From NCBI GenBank assembly GCA_958431815.1, contig CAUASB010000015.1, positions 1 to 28,148 of the forward strand: a stretch of DNA of 28,148 nt, in the 5' to 3' direction. Made by a program: the position numbers and the translations under genes. The notes beneath the pieces were generated by a model, which searched no databases, was not told where the DNA came from, and saw nothing but the letters and a program-made list of their open reading frames with translations. This document shows, one piece after another, positions 24,838-28,148 of this stretch (positions are counted from its first letter, which is position 1; each line of letters starts with the position of its first letter). Origin of the DNA: an uncultured Eggerthella sp. (GTDB lineage: Bacteria > Actinomycetota > Coriobacteriia > Coriobacteriales > Eggerthellaceae).

Positions 24838-26339
24838 CCACTGAACATGCGGGACATATCCACACCATCGGTTTTGTCAGAAACCCTTTTGGGGGCCTTC
24901 ACAGAAGACAGGCACGAGCAGTTCGAGAACATCCCGGACATATCAGTCACGTTCGAAACATCCCACTGCGACATATCTATGTGATACAACGTGGTGCCGT
25001 CAAACATATGGGACATATTCTGCACATTCGGGGTACGGAAATTAGAGAAATCTACTTCCCTGAACCCATCGCAACCGTAGAACATATACGCCATGTTCGT
25101 TGCGCTAGAGGTATCAAAATTCTGATGGAAATCCCAGTCTCGAATAAAGCAGCAGCCGTAAAACGCGTACGACATATCCTTCGTCTGGGATGTATCCAGG
25201 TTCGAAGCATCAATGGAATCAAGGTAATACCATTTTTCCTCATAGTCCATGTCAAAGGCGAACCAGTTCTTGATGTTCTGGGGCCTGATGCCCTTATCAA
25301 CAAAATCAACTACGCTTACACGGTCAAGACGGTTCTTGCTGTTCGTATAGTTGTACCAAGGAACATCTTTAGGCTTGTCGTAGGCATCGTGGTACTCGAA
25401 GTCCCTGAATATCGCATCAACCTTGTCGCCCTCGAACGTGTCGCCCACTTTAGGAATAGATTCTGCAGGCCTCTTGTAGAACTTCAACGTTGAAGCAGCG
25501 CCGTAGTTGTTCGTCTTCTTTGTGTAAATGGCAAACGAGACAGCAGTCGCATTAATGGGGCCTAGCACGTTCGACCAAGCATCGGGAATTATGTAGTCAC
25601 CTTTTTTGTCGAACGAAACATGGCAGCGGATGTGCTTGTCCTTTTCGTTGCTCGTGGGATAGTAAGTCGATTCGTTTGCTCCGCTGATGTTGGTGTAGTT
25701 CACTCCATCGGTGGTGGTTTGCCATTGGTAGTAGGCAGCGACGCCATCGGGAACGTCTTGGATGCTCGCCGTTATCGGAGCATCGACCCAGGTGTCGCCA
25801 CTGATGGATACCGTAGGCTGAGGCAAATTTCCCTGAAACGTCAGGCTCACGTTCATCAAGGTAGCGGTGCCCTTCGAAACATCATCAAGAAATGCCCCCG
25901 CGTTTTCACGGGTAAGCTTAGGAATATTCCACTTGACAACATCACTGAACCAGAAATCGTAGCCCGGGTTGAAGTCGACCTTGCTACCGTTGTACTGCCA
26001 CAAGGTATACCCGCTGTCGCTCGTAGCGCTCACGGTAAGGCCCTGCGGGTAATGCTCTGAAGCATCTACCGAGACGTTGCTCAAGCGCACCGGGAATTTA
26101 CTCTGGTTCTGAATGGTCCAGTTTTCAGGCGTCAGAACCGTTCCATCGGCCATAAGGTGACACGGCACCTCGGTGGGCACCTCGATGGAAATCTGGTAGT
26201 CGTCAGACGAAGTTGACCCCTCTTCATCGGCTAAGGCGACATTCGGCACCATGCAGGCAAACACACCTACCAAAACGGCAAGCATCAGTACAACCGAAAA
26301 ACGCATACCCTGTATGCTGCCGAATATCGTCTTATTCAT
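24771..26339 (-). pseudogene. BspA-type surface protein, 5' part with signal peptide (frame-broken)
   Basis: The ATG at 26339 follows GGAAGG and encodes a signal peptide (1-37, cleavage after VALA). Then come a beta-rich domain (about 48-165) resembling that of the 190-aa neighbour, an Ig-like domain (about 167-260, with YYQWQTTTDGVNY), the first of six FYKR/PW/WF modules, and five BspA repeats. After DMSRMFSGC the frame leaves the family pattern and stops at 24771, while the matching sequence resumes one frame over at ISQFDNRGSATKMDHMF. As read, the product would be 522 aa with a non-homologous tail. The intact gene would encode a secreted adhesin-like protein of about 1,900 residues. Confidence 0.8.
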
Positions 26340-26378
26340 AAGAGAACCTTCCAAATATGGAAACGAATGAAATGCTGG

Positions 26379-26409
26379 TCGGCGATGGGGCAAGCAGCCC
26401 CACCGCCGA
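26379..26409 (-). promoter_or_regulatory. Intra-operon hairpin before the BspA-type gene
   Basis: A 13-nt arm pair with one mismatch (26379-26391 with 26397-26409) and a 5-nt loop, located between the 96-aa gene and the BspA-type gene. No proper T-run follows, so partial termination, mRNA processing or 3' protection of the upstream message fits better than full termination. Confidence 0.5.
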
Positions 26410-26415
26410 TGCGCG

Positions 26416-26706
26416 TTAGTCTTGTTTGCGGGCAGATTCCATAGCCAACAGTGCTGCCGAAGAGCTGGCAACACCGGCAAGCGCCAACAAGCCCAGAAGC
26501 TGATTGGTGTCACCCGTGCGCGCCGATGCGCCAGCGTACTGCTGGGACACATCCACTTCGCGTGTTACCTGACCGGGCTGGCAGCCAGCCGCCACCAGAG
26601 TGACATCGGTGGAACCCGTTGAATCCGCGAACGCGGCGGAGGGCGCAGCCAAGCACAATGCAAGCAGCATCGCACACGCCACGTTCTTTAGATTTCTACC
26701 CTCCAT
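26416..26706 (-). CDS. Small secreted protein with sortase-signal-like C-terminus
   Basis: The 96-aa product has a signal peptide (1-27, AAFA then DST) and a mature part of about 35 residues with one Cys. Its tail looks like a cell-wall sorting signal: SARTGD (61-66), then a hydrophobic stretch (about 69-88), then the charged end ARKQD. The motif departs from LPxTG in its first two positions, so sortase use is inference. Small LPxTG proteins of this size accompany WxL proteins in Firmicutes surface loci. It starts 15 nt after the preceding stop, with AAGG about 8 nt upstream. Confidence 0.65.
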   Translation of the reverse strand: MEGRNLKNVACAMLLALCLAAPSAAFADSTGSTDVTLVAAGCQPGQVTREVDVSQQYAGASARTGDTNQLLGLLALAGVASSSAALLAMESARKQD

Positions 26707-26721
26707 GATGCAACCTTGAAG

Positions 26722-27294
26722 TTATTCAGCCGCACCCGGTGCAACGGTCCAAATGACGTTGCCAATCAACTGAGGTTCAGAAAGATCAAGGCTTACATGG
26801 GCAATCTTACCCTGAGCATCAATGCCGATCGAGTTGGTCTGTGAACCCGCATATCCCATGTTGAAATTCTTATCTTTAGAAACATCTACGCCAGAGCCGT
26901 CCGATGCATTCTTGGCATCAACTGTGGTACTCCCCGTTTTCATGGTGAACCACAGGGAATTGTTCGCCGTCATGGGATCGTTTTGACCAACAAGGTTAAT
27001 CTGATCATTGCGCTGAAAGAACCGAACATTCGTCACATGGATTGCAAAATCAGAATTGTTCGTAATCTGCAAAGCCTTTTCGGACGGCGCAATCGTCGTG
27101 CCGTCAGCCGCCGTAACAAACGGGATCTTCGTCGGCACGGTCCAATCAACCTGACCTGCATCTTTCTGCACTGTTACCTCAGCATCCTTGCTCAAGCCTT
27201 CTGCTGCAAAAGCCGGTACAGCAAATGCGCAGGCTGCAAGCGATACGGCAGCGATGCCGGCGAAGAGCTTGCCCTTCAGGTGTGTCATTTCCAT
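26722..27294 (-). CDS. Secreted WxL-like surface protein
   Basis: The 190-aa product has a type I signal peptide (1-30, AFA then AEG) and a single beta-rich mature domain. The start VDWTVPTKIPFVTAADGT and the internal ITNNSDFAIHVTNV follow the pattern VPxxxPF..DGT..I.N.S..PV.V.NV seen in WxL-type domains. The C-terminus NVIWTVAPG resembles the distal WxL motif with Val for Leu. In Firmicutes such domains bind peptidoglycan non-covalently; that function here is inference. The N-terminal domain of the BspA-type protein two genes downstream shows the same pattern. The ATG at 27294 follows AAAGGAC at 5-7 nt. Confidence 0.6.
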   Translation of the reverse strand: MEMTHLKGKLFAGIAAVSLAACAFAVPAFAAEGLSKDAEVTVQKDAGQVDWTVPTKIPFVTAADGTTIAPSEKALQITNNSDFAIHVTNVRFFQRNDQINLVGQNDPMTANNSLWFTMKTGSTTVDAKNASDGSGVDVSKDKNFNMGYAGSQTNSIGIDAQGKIAHVSLDLSEPQLIGNVIWTVAPGAAE

Positions 27295-27374
27295 CTTAGG
27301 TCCTTTCCTCGATGATGGATGTATCTAGTCCCACGGGGCTCTCCCGCGAAATCACAATAGAAGGTGCAGCGGCA

Positions 27375-27893
27375 TTAGCCCTGCACGATGTTCACCTCAA
27401 TCGACTGAGGGTTGCCCTGAGGCTGTTTGCTGTCGGCATCAAGCGCCGAAATGGTAAGCGTTGCCGTGCCAGCATGAGCATTAGATGCATCTACCCACTC
27501 AACAGCGTTGCCAGGTTCGATGGCTCCCGACTCGTACAGCGTTTGCCCGTCTTGCTCCAGCGTGAAGCTCTGCCAGAACTTATTGGATGAATCGTTCATC
27601 ACGTTTACGCGCACCTTGCCGTTTTGCAAAGTAGGCTGCGAGTTAACCGAAATGGTCATGCGGCTTTCCATGGCTTGACGATCAAGCTCCGCCTGAATTT
27701 CTTCACGGGACATGCCGTCATAGTTCGAAATGGTTGTGCCTTCCGTGTTGGGGTGCAAGGCCGTCCAGCCCAAGTAGGCCAAGCCGCCCAACGATGCCAC
27801 CAACAAAACAATTAACAACGCAATTACAACGTTCTTGCGGCGGCCGCCTTTGCTGCCCGTACCTGATTCGGCTTCCTTCTTTTCTTCAGCCAT
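27375..27893 (-). CDS. Single-pass membrane protein with extracytoplasmic domain, function unknown
   Basis: The 172-aa product has a charged, Lys/Glu-rich cytoplasmic tail (1-20), one membrane helix (about 21-43) and an extracytoplasmic region of about 130 residues. That region is predicted beta-rich: TISVNSQPTLQNGKVRVNVMN, then TLEQDGQTLYESGAIEPGNAVEW. I do not recognise a named family. Proteins of this layout often sit at the head of LPXTG/WxL-type surface loci, and here it is the first gene of the surface locus. The ATG at 27893 follows GAGGGG. An 80-nt gap precedes the next gene. Confidence 0.8.
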   Translation of the reverse strand: MAEEKKEAESGTGSKGGRRKNVVIALLIVLLVASLGGLAYLGWTALHPNTEGTTISNYDGMSREEIQAELDRQAMESRMTISVNSQPTLQNGKVRVNVMNDSSNKFWQSFTLEQDGQTLYESGAIEPGNAVEWVDASNAHAGTATLTISALDADSKQPQGNPQSIEVNIVQG

Positions 27894-28148
27894 ATTTGTC
27901 CCCTCTATGGAGTTTTGATTAAAGATTTCTTACCAATTTCGACTACACCCCCCCATTTTGTAAAAGGCCAGACTTGTTTTATCCCATTTTTGGTATATGG
28001 GTTTAATCAATTTTTCAATGTTTACCAGGGTTTACGCAATAAAGCGCAGCAGCAAGTCACGCACCCATAGGTCTAACACGGGGGACCCATTCACCCAAGT
28101 ACCAAGAAAACTGTTAACTTGACAGCAATAACCAGACACTATACACAC
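27894..28148 (-). promoter_or_regulatory. Upstream control region of the surface-protein locus
   Basis: AT-rich DNA without a gene up to the window end. On the minus strand two weak promoter readings are possible: TTAAAC-N17-GATAAA (-10 at 27978-27983), or TTGAAA (28013-28018) with TATACC (27992-27997) at a short 15-nt spacer. GTTTAC occurs twice 10 bp apart on the plus strand (28020-28035), suggesting an operator. A C7 tract (27948-27954) lies in the probable leader. Confidence 0.4.

Noticed and set aside
1..28148. CRISPR arrays, insertion sequences, prophage or plasmid genes
   Set aside because: No regularly spaced repeats, transposase, integrase, capsid or replication genes were found on either strand.

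Overview
The window looks like chromosomal DNA of a Gram-positive, fairly GC-rich actinobacterium, most likely of class Coriobacteriia (an Eggerthellaceae-type gut or oral anaerobe). The pointers are: NADP-type glutamate dehydrogenase, a Pst system with a RegX3/PhoP-type regulator, an L,D-transpeptidase with a membrane anchor, tRNA genes with encoded CCA, frequent GTG/TTG starts, and a large BspA-type surface protein. The genus assignment is inference; no marker gene was compared. LAYOUT: (1) 1-200: tRNA-Lys (cut by the window edge) and tRNA-His on the minus strand. (2) 262-1331: a DagK/YegS-type lipid kinase with its own promoter, converging on gdhA (1461-2792); both share one bidirectional terminator. 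(3) 3003-6674, minus: argF, then a D-amino-acid aminotransferase (dat), a terminator, then argS. (4) 6758-13047: phosphate block. pstS-pstC-pstA-pstB-phoU run on the minus strand with tight overlaps, and a PhoP/RegX3 response regulator plus PhoR-like kinase run divergently from a shared 230-bp control region. The PstS gene is circularly permuted relative to classical PstS. (5) 13072-13929: PAS-GGDEF diguanylate cyclase. (6) 13930-14560: about 630 bp without a convincing gene, full of inverted repeats and carrying a 21-bp copy of the tRNA-Gly 3' end. (7) 14561-16486: tRNA-Gly, tRNA-Pro, rdgB, murI and tRNA-Arg, all minus. (8) 16552-18153: membrane-anchored L,D-transpeptidase with a perfect 48-bp internal tandem repeat. 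(9) 18433-19281: orphan MetQ/NlpA-type lipoprotein on the plus strand, with strong promoter and terminator. (10) 19436-20497: nucleoid-associated protein of the NA37/YejK family. (11) 20603-27893: a minus-strand surface-protein locus. In transcription order it encodes a single-pass membrane protein, a secreted WxL-like protein, a 96-aa secreted peptide with a sortase-signal-like tail, and a giant BspA-type repeat protein whose reading frame is broken near 24830-24840. HOW IT WORKS TOGETHER: the pst/pho block is a self-contained phosphate sensing and uptake unit. murI, dat and the L,D-transpeptidase all touch peptidoglycan, with two possible D-glutamate routes. The most novel part is the last 7.3 kb: its gene set parallels the WxL/Csc surface complexes of Firmicutes, but with a giant leucine-rich-repeat protein as the main exported component.
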